Below are positions 42,544 through 53,575 of a stretch of DNA of 64,000 nucleotides, one piece after another. A program made the translations under genes and the position numbers. Under the pieces are notes generated by a model that was not told where the DNA came from, ran no database searches, and was given only the letters and a program-made list of their open reading frames with translations. The first letter of the stretch is position 1. The number at the start of each line of letters is the position of its first letter. The DNA lies in assembly GCA_006386115.1 (NCBI GenBank), contig VFIW01000007.1, positions 530,693-594,692 on the forward strand, in the 5' to 3' direction. This DNA is from Globisporangium splendens. Taxonomy: Eukaryota > Oomycota > Peronosporomycetes > Pythiales > Pythiaceae.

Positions 42544-42861
42544 TCACTGTACTCGACTCCCATATCGCGCAAACTTCTCGTTTTTAGTTAGACACAGATA
42601 CTCCTGTTGTTCCGCGCTCCCCATGGATCGAAACAGCGCCAACTCCTTGTCGTAGTTCGGGAAGAAAATTTCCTTACGAGCGACCTGAAAATAGTCCGGT
42701 GGATACTGCGCTGCGTAGCTACCAGAAACCGCGGTACGCCACAGCAGGCAAACGAATAGAGCAACGAATGCAGCGACCAGTAGAATCGTGACGATTCGAC
42801 GGTCGCATTGACGACGGCACTCTGGGGACATTTTCGACGGTCTACAGCTCGTTGAGGTCAT
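42544..42861 (-). CDS. small single-pass membrane protein (viral type)
   Basis: 105 residues from ATG 42861. A basic N-terminus with Cys/Arg residues precedes a strong membrane helix (IVTILLVAAFVALFVCLL) at about residues 25-45, followed by a lumenal or external domain with PPDYFQVARKE and NEKFARYG. No family recognised. It is divergent from the RPB5-like gene, and the 61-nt gap contains TATACTATAGTA. Confidence 0.5.
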   Translation of the reverse strand: MTSTSCRPSKMSPECRRQCDRRIVTILLVAAFVALFVCLLWRTAVSGSYAAQYPPDYFQVARKEIFFPNYDKELALFRSMGSAEQQEYLCLTKNEKFARYGSRVQ

Positions 42862-42922
42862 GCACAACTGAAAATTCCTCGCTGTGTATAACCAGCCCCT
42901 ACTATAGTATAGCGGCCAAAAG

Positions 42923-43621
42923 ATGAACAACACGAATCAGCAACTCTACGCCATCTACAAGAACATCCAGAGCTTCTACAACTACCGAAAGCTCGTGTCG
43001 ATCGACGAAGAGCTATCTCAAGATCAGTGTATCAAGAGAATCCAGAAAGACAAGTGCGTCCTTCTGTCTGCCGTGGACCGACACGCGGTGGCCAACGACG
43101 CGCACGAAGTCGACTCCGGCAAGCTCAACTCAGCTAAGAAGAAGCTTAGCGATGCCTCCCAAGACCTGACTCCGACGTGCATCCTTTTGATCTATCCCGG
43201 CACTGAATGCGAGAACAAGCGCGGTAACATGACCAAGCTTATTAATCGCATTCGCTACCCGCGCGCCCGTATTCTAGTGATCACGCCGACAAGGATCTCG
43301 CCGGGCGTAATGAAGGGACTTCAAGCTCTAAGCAGCCTACACGACCACCGCCATCACGAGATCAAGGCGTTCACCTACATGCTACTGAACTCAGTTCTTC
43401 CCGAGTTTGAACTGGCTCCCAAGTACGAGATCCTTACGGTGGCCAAGCTCCAGCACCTCAGAGACTGGTTCGTGGATCCAGATACGCTCCCGAAGATCTT
43501 TGAACACGACCCGCAAATGGTGTGCATCGGAGCCATGGTCGGCGACGTGGTGAAGTTCACCTTTATGTCCGAGGTCACGATCGAAGGAATTGGTTACTGT
43601 AGGGTCATCTCGAATCCGTGA
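42923..43621 (+). CDS. RPB5-like RNA polymerase subunit (NCLDV type)
   Basis: 232 residues, intact. RPB5 is a shared eukaryotic polymerase subunit also encoded by many giant viruses. The C-terminal assembly domain is clear: NSVLPEFELAPKYEILT, a helix with DPDTLPKIFEHDPQ and a final strand set GAMVGDVVKFTFMSEVTIEG then YCRVI. The N-terminal half carries the jaw-type domain (CILLIYPGTECENK, ARILVITPTRISPG). The sequence is far from cellular RPB5 and the context is viral. A CTATAGTATAG word lies about 15 nt upstream. Confidence 0.78.
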   Translation: MNNTNQQLYAIYKNIQSFYNYRKLVSIDEELSQDQCIKRIQKDKCVLLSAVDRHAVANDAHEVDSGKLNSAKKKLSDASQDLTPTCILLIYPGTECENKRGNMTKLINRIRYPRARILVITPTRISPGVMKGLQALSSLHDHRHHEIKAFTYMLLNSVLPEFELAPKYEILTVAKLQHLRDWFVDPDTLPKIFEHDPQMVCIGAMVGDVVKFTFMSEVTIEGIGYCRVISNP

Positions 43622-43715
43622 AGATATCCTCGCGTACTTACTAGCCTCGGGCTCGTGTATTTTTTTACGATTTGCCAGATTTAGCTCCGCCTAATATAGT
43701 ATTATCGAGAGTACG

Positions 43716-44157
43716 ATGAGCGATCCGTCAATCACTTCCTCGTACATCGGGGAGGCACCCCATAAGCCTACCTGTACCGAAAAGGTTTGCAACAGCCAGC
43801 TGTTCGGTTTTGCGGTGGGCAAGTTCGTGTGCAAGACGCTCCCCAAAATCCTGTACGCGCTATTGATTGTGTTCGTCGTGTTCGTTGTGTTCTCGCTCTT
43901 TGTAACGCTGGTAGACGCGGAGGTTCGAGAAGCGGACGCATCGGTATTGACCGCCACGGCGATGTATGCGAACAAGCTCCGCCACTACAATTGTAAGCGG
44001 CGCGGAGGATGCTCGCGCAAATGCCCATATATTACGAACGACGATCCGCGAAAGGTTATGGGCGTCCAGATTGATGGGATGGACTCCCTATACAACGCCA
44101 CGGTCGACACTCTTCAAAAAGAGAAGGACAGCATGGACAACCTAATTATCTTTATCA
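43716..44157 (+). pseudogene. viral-type membrane protein interrupted by element A
   Basis: Starts at ATG 43716. A Cys-containing N-terminus precedes a membrane helix (ILYALLIVFVVFVVFSLFVTLV), then a Cys-rich stretch (RRGGCSRKCPYI) and a helical part reaching a second hydrophobic stretch where element A has inserted. Beyond 44157 the frame is retrotransposon sequence. The viral frame can be followed again after 53454 for a short distance. It is not functional as it stands. Confidence 0.6.
44141..44157. repeat. 17-bp target-site duplication, left copy
   Basis: CCTAATTATCTTTATCA occurs here and again at 53438-53454, flanking element A exactly. Confidence 0.85.
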
Positions 44158-44340
44158 CTTTCGATCTAGCCTTCTACAGGACAGACAGCCTTGGTACCAG
44201 CTGTTTGTATCGGGAGTACAAGTACCACGACGACAATCGACAGTCCACTGCCAAGATCATTGGAAAGGGGCGAATATACTGAACTGAGTATACGAGCCTT
44301 TATAAAGAGCGATAAGCGAATGCTCTCTCCTGAGGTCTCC

Positions 44341-47300
44341 ATGACGAATATGGAGCAACCAAAGGAGGGGGCCGCGCGGAAGGAAGCTCCAGAAGGTGTT
44401 TCCACAAAGACAGCCACCGCGCTGCGGAGTGTGCGTGCGCAAGTCGACACAGATGTGGCTATACGAGCGTCGCAGCACGAAGAAGGGGGAGCCCTAGATT
44501 CTGTGCACACGAACGATACGGCCCAATTAAAAGCAGGAGGACAAGAAAAGATAAGGACCATTGAAGAGGGCACGACTCCATCGCGTGCGGAAGGTTCTCG
44601 AAAAGAAGCGTCGACGGAGACTACACCAGTGGAGAGATACGAAGCCCTCGCCGCAAAGTTGCGTGTGTCACCAAACGCGGTCAACAAAATGGAGATTGAA
44701 TACGAAGTGCGGTTAATGTTCACGGCTCTTTACAACGGGATGCGAATTTTGGAGAAACCAAAAAAGGCGAACGACAATTACCCAACACTTAATGGAGAAG
44801 AAGCGGACGCACTGGTAGACCTTTTCCGTCTACTGGCAATTGAAAAGGGAAAATCCTTTCCGGAGTGGAAGCGGACGATCCAAGATTTATGCAAGGATAT
44901 GCACCGATCATCTTGGACAGTGGTAGCGCTTATCCAAAAGAGAATTGACCAGAACAAGCTGGCAGAAGAAACCAAGGCTTCGCCATGGGGCTCGCAAACC
45001 AGCACCAACAGTCAAACAAAAGCCAAAGAGCAAGGTACCCAACCCTTCACCTTCAAATCGGACAAATACTCGGAGGAGGAACAAAGCAACATGATCCGAC
45101 ACTGCAAGCAAAAGTTCGAGTACTCAGTAACCCTGCGCCAGCCGACAACGATGGAATGGGAAATCATGCTAGCGATCGTGGAAGGCGAACTCCTGATTCG
45201 ACACCTGCCTCAATTCCTACGGCGAGTGTGTGATGGGACACCCTTTTCCGCTTCCAGAACACCATCGCAGCTCAGGTGGAAGGAGAGCTGGTCGGCAAAT
45301 TATCGGATGCAACGCAAGTTTACAAAGATCACCAATCGACCGGACGAATCGTGGAAGCCATCTTGCAAGCAGCGAGATACCGAAATGACGGCAAAATGGA
45401 AGAGACAATGGCGATGCTGAAAGATCTCAAAGCTGCGGAATATAATGACAGTACTCATTCTCTCCACTTCTATTTCTATGACAGGAGCACAGCGGCGAAA
45501 TGGAACAAAATGACGATCCCCTTCCGACGCCAATTGGTGCAGCTCATATCCGCACACCAGACGGAGACAACCGGAGAGCGACAGGAGGCAAACAACGTTT
45601 GGAACAGGCAATTGGGAGCGGACGGGCTACAAAACGCAGAATCGAGATCCAGGTACAAAATTCAGCTTTTAAACACTGCTCGCTCAATGAATATGGCCTT
45701 GTTTTTAGAATACTTGAAGCAGACGACAGGCAAGCGATTCTACGCCTACCCACTTGATCAGTACGGCCCAAGATCCAACCAATCGCAGTGGTGGGAGGTG
45801 CTCTTTGAAGACGAATTGTGTCCAAAAGCGCTTATCGATGTCAGACGAATTATTTGGCGAGGGCGAACGCTCATCCTTCACCACGCATCCAAGTATCGAA
45901 TTGCTCCTTGTTTAATCTGCGGGGCAGCGGGACATTTCGCGCGAGCATGTAAGGCAACGGAAGAGGAACTAAAAACTAACAACTGTATTTACGCAGATGA
46001 CGAAATCGTGAGTAAACTTCCGAGAAAGCCAGCCACTTTCACAAGTGCAGCGGAAATAAAAGAGTCGGTCTCAGACAGTATCGACAAACAGAAACAGCCC
46101 CTTCAACCAGCAGCAGAGAGTCCTCAAGCCAGTGAGGAAAACAAGCCGAGCGAGAACGCGAATCCCGTGACGCCTGACGTGACCAACACGTCCAGCCCAC
46201 AACCGAACTCCAATCCAAGAAATCTAACAAAAAATGCATCGTTTACAGTGGGAACAGGAACTCCAGTACAACAAATCGGCAATCTTAAAGAACAGGCGAA
46301 GGCGAAACCAAACGGCGGAGTAGCGAATACAAAAGGACCCGTGTCAAAGGCAAGCCAGAAAAATGGACCAAGACAAATTTCCAAGGAGGACATCCGATGG
46401 GCAAAAGAACTGATGCGCTTTCGACGAGATATGGACGAGCTGATGAAGGTGCACGTGGAAAGACAAGCCGAGCTCAACCCGAATCGTAACGACATCATGG
46501 ACTGGGATGGGGAGTACACGCTTCAAGACGTGATGGAAGCCAACGGACTTGCAGAAGCAACAACACCACCAACCGGAAATTGCCAATTTTATGCAGTGGC
46601 GGAAGCGATGCTCCAAATCACGCATGACAACATGGCCAATGAGAAGCTGCTCGAGGCAACGGCGAGCAGAATCAAGCAAAGTATGAACGCGGCCGCACGT
46701 CTCAACTTCGATCTTGAACTCCCTGAAGGAACGCATCTGGGAATACTCGAAGCATTGGGGAGAGGGGATCGAAAAATGAGCCCAAAAGAAAGGAAAGCAG
46801 ATGTTCTCGACTATTTCAATGATATCGCAAGCAGCTCCTCCAGCCGATCGTCCACGCTACCAGGGTCCATGTGGGGTGGACCGGAGTCCTTGCGGATGGC
46901 TGCCAAGGCTTTGCAGAGAAAAGTCTTCGTGCTCATCGAGACAACGTACGGAAACCGAAAAGGGTTTGCAATTTACAAGCCACAATCCAGAGTCCAGGCA
47001 GGAGGCCAGTTTCTGTCAGCCAAAGAGCATGCGTGCACGGGGAAGCAATGGGAAGACGAGCTTCGTCAGGACAGAATCGAAGCAGAGGCTACGAGCAGTC
47101 CACTTCCAATCGTGATGAAATTCGCAAAAGAACACTACAACAGTCTGCATTTCAGAACCCTAAACGAACCATCGTCACCGGCGAATATGACGAGCTCCTC
47201 GTTAGCGAAGCATCTCCAAGGATCCGAAAGGAGCAAGACGGAGTTCAAGACTGACCGATCCGGCCAATTCGACTTCGAACCAGTTGCGGAGGATTCAATG

Positions 47301-48317
47301 GAGGAAAGCGACAATTCCAGTTTGGAAGATTTAGAGGTGACTCCATCGCTGGAGGAGCGAGAAAAGTTCGAGCCAAACCAGCTCAGCGGACATCACGGTT
47401 GGTCGTTCGCATCTCAGGAGAATCAGCTTGTGGTGTATCACTCGCCCACAACCGAGTTACCTCCACAACCCAGGAAGCGAGATAGAGACGAAACCCTGAT
47501 GCTCACAGCCGGAGATGGTGACGACGCGATGAACCTGAACAGCCCCAATGTCCCCCTCAAGAAAACCAGAACGCTCTCGAGACGTTTGGCGATCGAAGGA
47601 GACTCCATGCAGAAACGCAGAGACCTCGAGCGCACGCTGCAGGAGCATTGGGAAGGGTTCCAGGAGCAATGGAAACAAGAAACCAAATGCCCCTTTCCTC
47701 TGCTCTCGTCCAATCATGATGTATGGACGCAGGCAGCTCTCAATGAATGGGAGCGAATTCTAGCGATGTTGAAGACGTCGCCAGGGCCGCATCATGTGCT
47801 GAACCATCTCAGAGGGCCAACGCTAGTGGACTTGACACAAGTACTGCGCGAACAGGTGATTGAGGAAGGACTCAAACGTCTTTTATACCGCACCGATGAA
47901 GCAGAAACCAAGGTATGGATTACAGGTTGGTTTGACAGGATTGCAACGGCAACCACGAAGCAACAACGGGCGGCACTACTCAACTCCAAGGAAGACTGGT
48001 CGATGCTAGGAAGAATGAAGTACGGTGGTCTCGAAGTTCTGCGACTTTGTCACCCGACCCAGCAAGAGAAGCTCAGCCGCTACATCATCTGCACAGTGGT
48101 GTATGAGGAGGAGCTGCAGACGTTCAGGTCTAGCGACGCCGAAGACTCAGACAACCTGTACGAGGCGATTGAAGACTTCTGTGCGATGTTGAAGCAAACC
48201 AGAGAACTCAAAGCAGCCTTCAAGAGCGGAGAGGAGCTCAGCGAGTGGTCAGCTCTATCGGTGATTATGGCTCAAGTCACCATGGAAGTGGACTCGGTCG
48301 AGCCCTCAAGGTACTAA
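44341..48317 (+). pseudogene. element A ORF1: zinc knuckle + OTU-like protease, one frameshift
   Basis: ORF1 runs from about 44341 to 45240 in one frame and continues in the -1 frame to 48317. A single change near 45235 separates them, and no canonical slippery site is present. The first part is a charged, helical Gag-like region. A CX2CX4HX4C knuckle (CLICGAAGHFARAC) lies near 45910. An OTU-type cysteine protease domain follows, with the catalytic Cys in TGNCQFYAVAEAML near 46580 and His in KEHYNSLHF near 47140. The C-terminal third is helical. The OTU domain could remove ubiquitin from element proteins; this is an inference from family function. Confidence 0.75.
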
Positions 48318-48366
48318 AGGCACGACACCAACAGGTAACCAAGATGGCAGTAGCCCAGGTACAGAA

Positions 48367-51300
48367 ATGTACGCCGCGCTACATGCCCTCAAGAATGCAT
48401 TTTACAAAAACCAAAAAAAGGAAAAAAGATCATGTCCTAACACGCTACGGGTATTAACTCAGAACGTGTGCGGATTCAAAAAGAAAGAACGAACAAAATG
48501 GTTAGAGGATCTCAAGGGGGCACTAACCGCAGAAAAGTATGATATCATTTATTTGCAGGAAACGAGGATCACCACAGCCAAAGAAGAACGCAGACTCCGA
48601 CAATACTGGAACCGAATATGGGGGATTACAAACCTGGACGAAGCAACGTCCTTTTGGTCCATCCATCCAGACGCGACCGGCGGAGTTGCAATACTCACAA
48701 ATCCGAAGACAATTAGCGAAACAAAACTGATCGAGGAATCCAAGTGGACAAATCGCACAGTCGCTATCAAGTCCAAGGGAGTGGTGTGGATTAACGTGTA
48801 CGCACCCAACAAGAAATCAGAGCGAGAACACTTCTTCCGACGCCTAAACGAGGAGTTCGGGACTCATCGTGCAGCAGCAGTGCTCGGAGGTGACTTCAAT
48901 TGTGTGCTCGACAAGCAACGAGACCGGTACCAAAGAGGAGTTCTGCTACCGATGCAATGCGAAAGTGCAGAACTGAGAAGATTAGTGACGGAGTGGAACA
49001 TACACGACGCACGGGAGCTAGTGGAGGATCCGGAGTGGCCAGTGCAGCGAGAACCGACGGAGCATTTCACATACTGGAGAAAAAACTCAGCCAGTCGACT
49101 CGACCGATTCTATATAGCAGGAAATCTGGGTAGTGCCGTGCAATGGGAGGCCATAGAGCTACCCAAGCGCTACTCGGACCACCAAGCAGTGGTGCTGCAT
49201 ATGAAATGGACGAGCCAACCGCAGAGACCAAGGAAGGTGAACAAGTGCAGGTACCCGATACGTACTTCGCGTCCTGACTTGGTGCGGACTGGAGTGCAAC
49301 AGGCAATCAGTCGCGAGCTGGAGCTGATGCAGAGTGAAGGACCAATCGAGTGGAACCATCTGGAGAAGGGTATCATCCAAGCAATACTGAGAGTGAGTCG
49401 AGCAGAGAAGCGGCAAGTGCGAAGATATCAGCAAAAGTTGGAGGATCAGCAGCACAAACCGGCAAACCGCTCAAGGCGTCAGCTGATCGAAGAACAAGCA
49501 AACGCGGCAAGAGAGGCAGCAGAGTTTAAATTCGGTAAGTATATGCAAGCAACGCAGGGGGATGTTCGTCACTTCTTTCGGAGGATCGCCAACTGGCAGC
49601 GGGATCAAACAATTTCGCGATTGGAACCGACCCCCGGAAGGTACCACCCACCAAACGTGAGTCTAGCGGACATCATGGGGGCTGAGTGGCACCAAATCAC
49701 CGGCCAGAGCCATGCTACGGTCCCTCCGCACAAGGCTGAACTGCGATTCGATGCACTGGTGTACATTCCGGAAACTCGGAAAGTCACGGAAGCGCAAAAC
49801 CAAGACTTGATGGCACCCATTACTGAAAAAGAAGTACGAGAGGCAATCGCGGCTTTACATCGGCATAAGGCAGGTGGCGTGGACAGTCTGAACAATGACT
49901 TCTACAAGGATTGCGAGGACGCGATGGTCGACGTTTTGGTGCGGGAATTCAACAACATCCAACGCGGGGCACCCATGCCAAGATCATTCGGCCAAGGAAT
50001 CGTTATTCCGTTGCGCAAGAAAGGAGATTCGCCAAATCCCCTCGATTACAGACCAATCACTCTGCTTACGACCACCTACAAGTTGTTTGCAAAAGTCCTA
50101 GCAACAAGGCTGCAAGACATCCTTCTGTGGATCGTCGGAGAAGAACAACAAGGATTCGTACGCGACCGACTGATGGAGAACGCGATCCTCATCATGCAAG
50201 CCGCATTGGATAAAGCGTACCACAGCAGCACTGAAGGGTTCGATGACGCTCCGGGAATTGTGATGCTTGACTTCATGAAGGCTTACGACACATTGGACAG
50301 AGACTTTTTGTACCTTGTGCTGAGCAAGTTCGGCTTTGGGCGACAATTTGTGGATTTAGTACGTCGAATGCACTCGGACACTACGGCGCAGTACCTGGTG
50401 AACGGTGAACTGTCGAGAGAATGGGAGGTCAAGTCGGGTATTCGTCAAGGTTGCCCCCTGGCCCCTCTGCTGTTTATCGTTGCTGCGGAGATTCTCGCAC
50501 TGGCAGTACAACAAGACCCCTATCTGGAAGGGATTCGTGTGACCAGATCAGGAGCAGAACCCCATCTTATTTCGACCTTCGTTGACGACTCTGCTGTCTT
50601 TTTGAAACAAGGGAGACAGCTGCCTCGGCTGATGCAGCTGCTGACCGAGTTTGGCCAGCAATCAGGGCTGCACGTGCAACCAACGAAAAGCAGCTATATC
50701 AGTCTCAACACAGCAGTAGTCCAAGAACAAAGATGCGGCATTCCAATCCTGAAGCATGGAGAGACGGTGAGGTACCTTGGCATCCAAATAGGAACCGGGA
50801 ACATCACGCAGGCTAATTGGGAGGACCGCCTGCAAAAGCTCCGAACAAGATTGATTATCGCGACCAAAGTCTCCAACAGTGTGGTGGGGAGAGTGCTTAT
50901 ACTGAATTCGGTCTTGCTGCCGTCGATTCTATTCACTGCCGGCTACATCAAGCCCCCAGCGAAGGTCGTGGATCAGCTAGTGAACCTACAAAAGCAATTT
51001 TTGTGGAAATCGACACTCGGCACAGACGGCATGAGGCACAAGGTGAGTCCTTCCCTGCTCTACCTGCCGGTCAAGGAAGGAGGTATTGGTCTCTATTCAA
51101 TACCTCTGGCAATAAAGCGACAAGCGATGCGGCGGACAACTCGGTGGCTACAGCGAGCGCGAGACAGGTATACAGAAGCTTGGCATGAACAGGTTCATCA
51201 GGACAAAAGTCAGAACTGGGGATGCTGCGCGATTTCACCCAAGGAGCGAAGCCAGCACGCACAGACAAGGCTGTACCAGACGAACAATATCCACAGACTC

Positions 51301-53394
51301 GGGTGGGAGTATCTCGGTGAAGACCTGGTGGCTGCAGAGGGACGCAATCCCGCGTGGAAAGACGATCTAAAGCGGCAAATGGAATCCTTGCTACCGACCG
51401 TGGACCTCGAGTGGAGATCAGACGGACGGGTAGGCGTATATTTTGGGAGAAAACCTGAGCAGACGATTCATCAGCTATCGGAAGAGACTCGAGCGTTCTG
51501 GCCATCCTTTCAGTGGAACGACAACCCCTGGATAATCGACAGTCAAGGCGAGCAGTACACGGTCAAAACGGTTTCTTTCCTGAAGGAATGCAATTTGGCC
51601 AGCTTCAACGTGAGAAGGGAAGAAGAGCGAGTGTTCTCTGTGCGACTACCAACCATGACGGCGACTCTCACGTCCAAACGAAGGGCCGTCCTGCGAAAAC
51701 TCGTAACCAGCATCATTCTATGCTCACCGGAGATGGAAATCGATGCAGGCAACCAGCTAATCAGTCAGCAGGAGCCGTGGAGCAGGAAACACACAAAACG
51801 AGAGTACAAGTGGATCAGCAACGGCATGGGAACCATCACCGCGGTGCCAGTATCGGAGAGGAGCCACACGGACTACATTCAGATGCAACGGCAAGCAAAT
51901 GGAGTTCTCTGGACAGTGACCGACTGGACCGGGGATGCTACTTGCCAACAAGACGTTGCAATGATCGAAGAAGAAATAAAGACTGTAGGGTAGACATTCA
52001 AACCTCACCCGCTCACGACGCAGTGTCCGTGGCTGGTGCATGAACGTACTCCCCCAAACAGCATCCAGAAGACAATTGACCGAGCAAGAACACGGAGGCT
52101 GCACAGCAAGCTGTATCAAGGTCTCGGAGTACTCGTAGACAAGCTCAACGAAGTCGCGAAAACGGATCAGTGGTACAGTCATGTGCAGTATCGGCTACCA
52201 GCAGATCTATGGAAGCAACGAGGATGTCTTACACCGTATCAGATGTGGACGACATACCGGATTTCTGCGATGCAGCTCAACCTGTTCCATCCGGGAAGGA
52301 TCGAGTCTTCGGCATGTCCAAGCAATGCCGGATGTGGGGAAACAAAAGAAACTATCTCACACATAGTCTGGAGTTGCAAGCGAGCACAAGCCGCGTGGAT
52401 GGCCTTCCTCGGGCGATGGATTGGTCGAACATTGACGGAGCAAGCACTCAATCTCTTCCTGCCGCATATTGCTAGCCGCACAGCCCCGCCAGGTCAACGA
52501 TCTTTGCTCCGGGAATTGGAAAAGAGCTTCGGGTTCATTAATCCGGAACACTCGACAGCACTACAGAAACTCTGGTTTATCGTCACATCAAGCATCCCAG
52601 TATTGCTGTGGAGAACGAGAGTGGAAATAGTGCATGAACGGCAACACGTTGCTATCGAAGAAAGCACCAGGCGTGTGTGGACGGCGTGTGTGATGCAAGT
52701 GCGAGCTGTGGCTCATCGGATGAGAACGCTCAAAGGAGAAAAGATCAATGCAACTTGCCTGAGCCAACTGCTCAGCGTACTGGAGAGACAAGACATGTCA
52801 CGCCAACTTGAAGCGTGGGCGACAGCGCGTTTGTATTTCGATGGAGGTGCACGCGGCAACCCAGGTCCAGGAGGCAGTGGTTGGGCACTCATCTTCCTGA
52901 ATGAACGCAGCAATCGATGGGAACTCAAAGCATGCGGCTATGCGTACATGGGACCAGAAGTCACGAACAATTGGTGCGAATACAGCGCGCTGGAAGATGG
53001 TCTGGCATACAGTGCACACTACCTACAGCACTATGAAGTCAAGTTGGAAGTCTTCGGAGATAGCCAAATGATTATCGCAGCCCAGAACGGGTTCGCCTCA
53101 ATACGCCAGACCGAGTTGCAGCCACTAGCAGTTCGGGTAAACCAAATCATCGCCAACTTTGCGTGGATCTCCTGGAATCACACAAAACGAGAACAAACCA
53201 AAATGGCCGATCTTCTCGCCAACGTGGCAATGAACTCCAAGAGTGCGAAGATACTCACCGACGAATCGCGGGGGAACGATCAAATTCTTCTGTCCCAAGT
53301 CGCAGCTCTACTCGACAATGATATCGGTGCCACACCGTCAAAACTTCGAAACACCTCACTGTCAGCAGTGTTAATGAGACTCAGGAATTCTTAA
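48367..53394 (+). pseudogene. element A ORF2: endonuclease-RT-RNase H, one in-frame stop
   Basis: The endonuclease comes first (LTQNVCGF, YLQETRI, NVYAPNKK, LGGDFNCVLD, SRLDRFY, YSDHQAV). Reverse transcriptase follows, with [49 protein letters not shown] and the catalytic FVDD near 50580. After a TAG at 51991-51993 the same frame continues to 53394 with a CCHC-like stretch near 52315 and an RNase H domain (LYFDGGARGNPGPGGSGWAL; Glu in WCEYSALEDG; Asp in VFGDSQMI; MADLLANVAM). Apart from that stop the frame is intact, so inactivation is recent or the stop is read through. Confidence 0.85.
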
Positions 53395-53437
53395 ACTATA
53401 TGTAGATCATAAGTTAAATAGAATTACCTTCTCTCTC

Positions 53438-53454
53438 CCTAATTATCTTTATCA
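53438..53454. repeat. 17-bp target-site duplication, right copy
   Basis: Right copy of the duplication flanking element A (left copy 44141-44157). Confidence 0.85.
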
Positions 53455-53575
53455 TTGTGAAATTTGCGGTCTACCCCACAGATTACGCAATACCAAGCCC
53501 CAAGACTCAAGCAAGAACCAATCAAGAGCCAGCGTCCTATCCTTCAGTAACCAGCTGTTTTCGGAGTTTCGACCA
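53455..53575. other. junction between element A and element B
   Basis: About 120 nt that must include the rest of the interrupted viral frame and/or the 5' leader of element B. The viral frame stays open through it, so the boundary cannot be placed by eye. Confidence 0.4.

Larger units (their letters stand above)
36786..44157. mobile_element. giant-virus (NCLDV)-like endogenous segment
   Basis: A block of at least 7.4 kb with about ten compact, intronless genes on both strands and gaps of tens to a few hundred nt, unlike the intron-bearing host genes to the left. Gene content points to a large cytoplasmic DNA virus: TBP-like factor, capping-triphosphatase-like protein, AlkB-like oxygenase, RNase H, RPB5-like polymerase subunit and small membrane proteins. 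The left junction lies inside the EML gene. The right end is hidden by retrotransposons, since the last viral frame is split by element A and resumes after 53454. It is an endogenous relic: at least three genes are truncated or interrupted. Confidence 0.75.
44158..53437 (+). mobile_element. element A: full-length non-LTR retrotransposon, about 9.3 kb
   Basis: Bounded by a 17-bp direct repeat. It contains ORF1 (zinc knuckle and OTU-like domain) and ORF2 (apurinic-type endonuclease, reverse transcriptase, RNase H). The 3' UTR is about 40 nt with no poly-A tail. The element is close to intact: one frameshift in ORF1 and one in-frame stop in ORF2. It inserted into a virus-derived membrane-protein gene. 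Confidence 0.88.
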
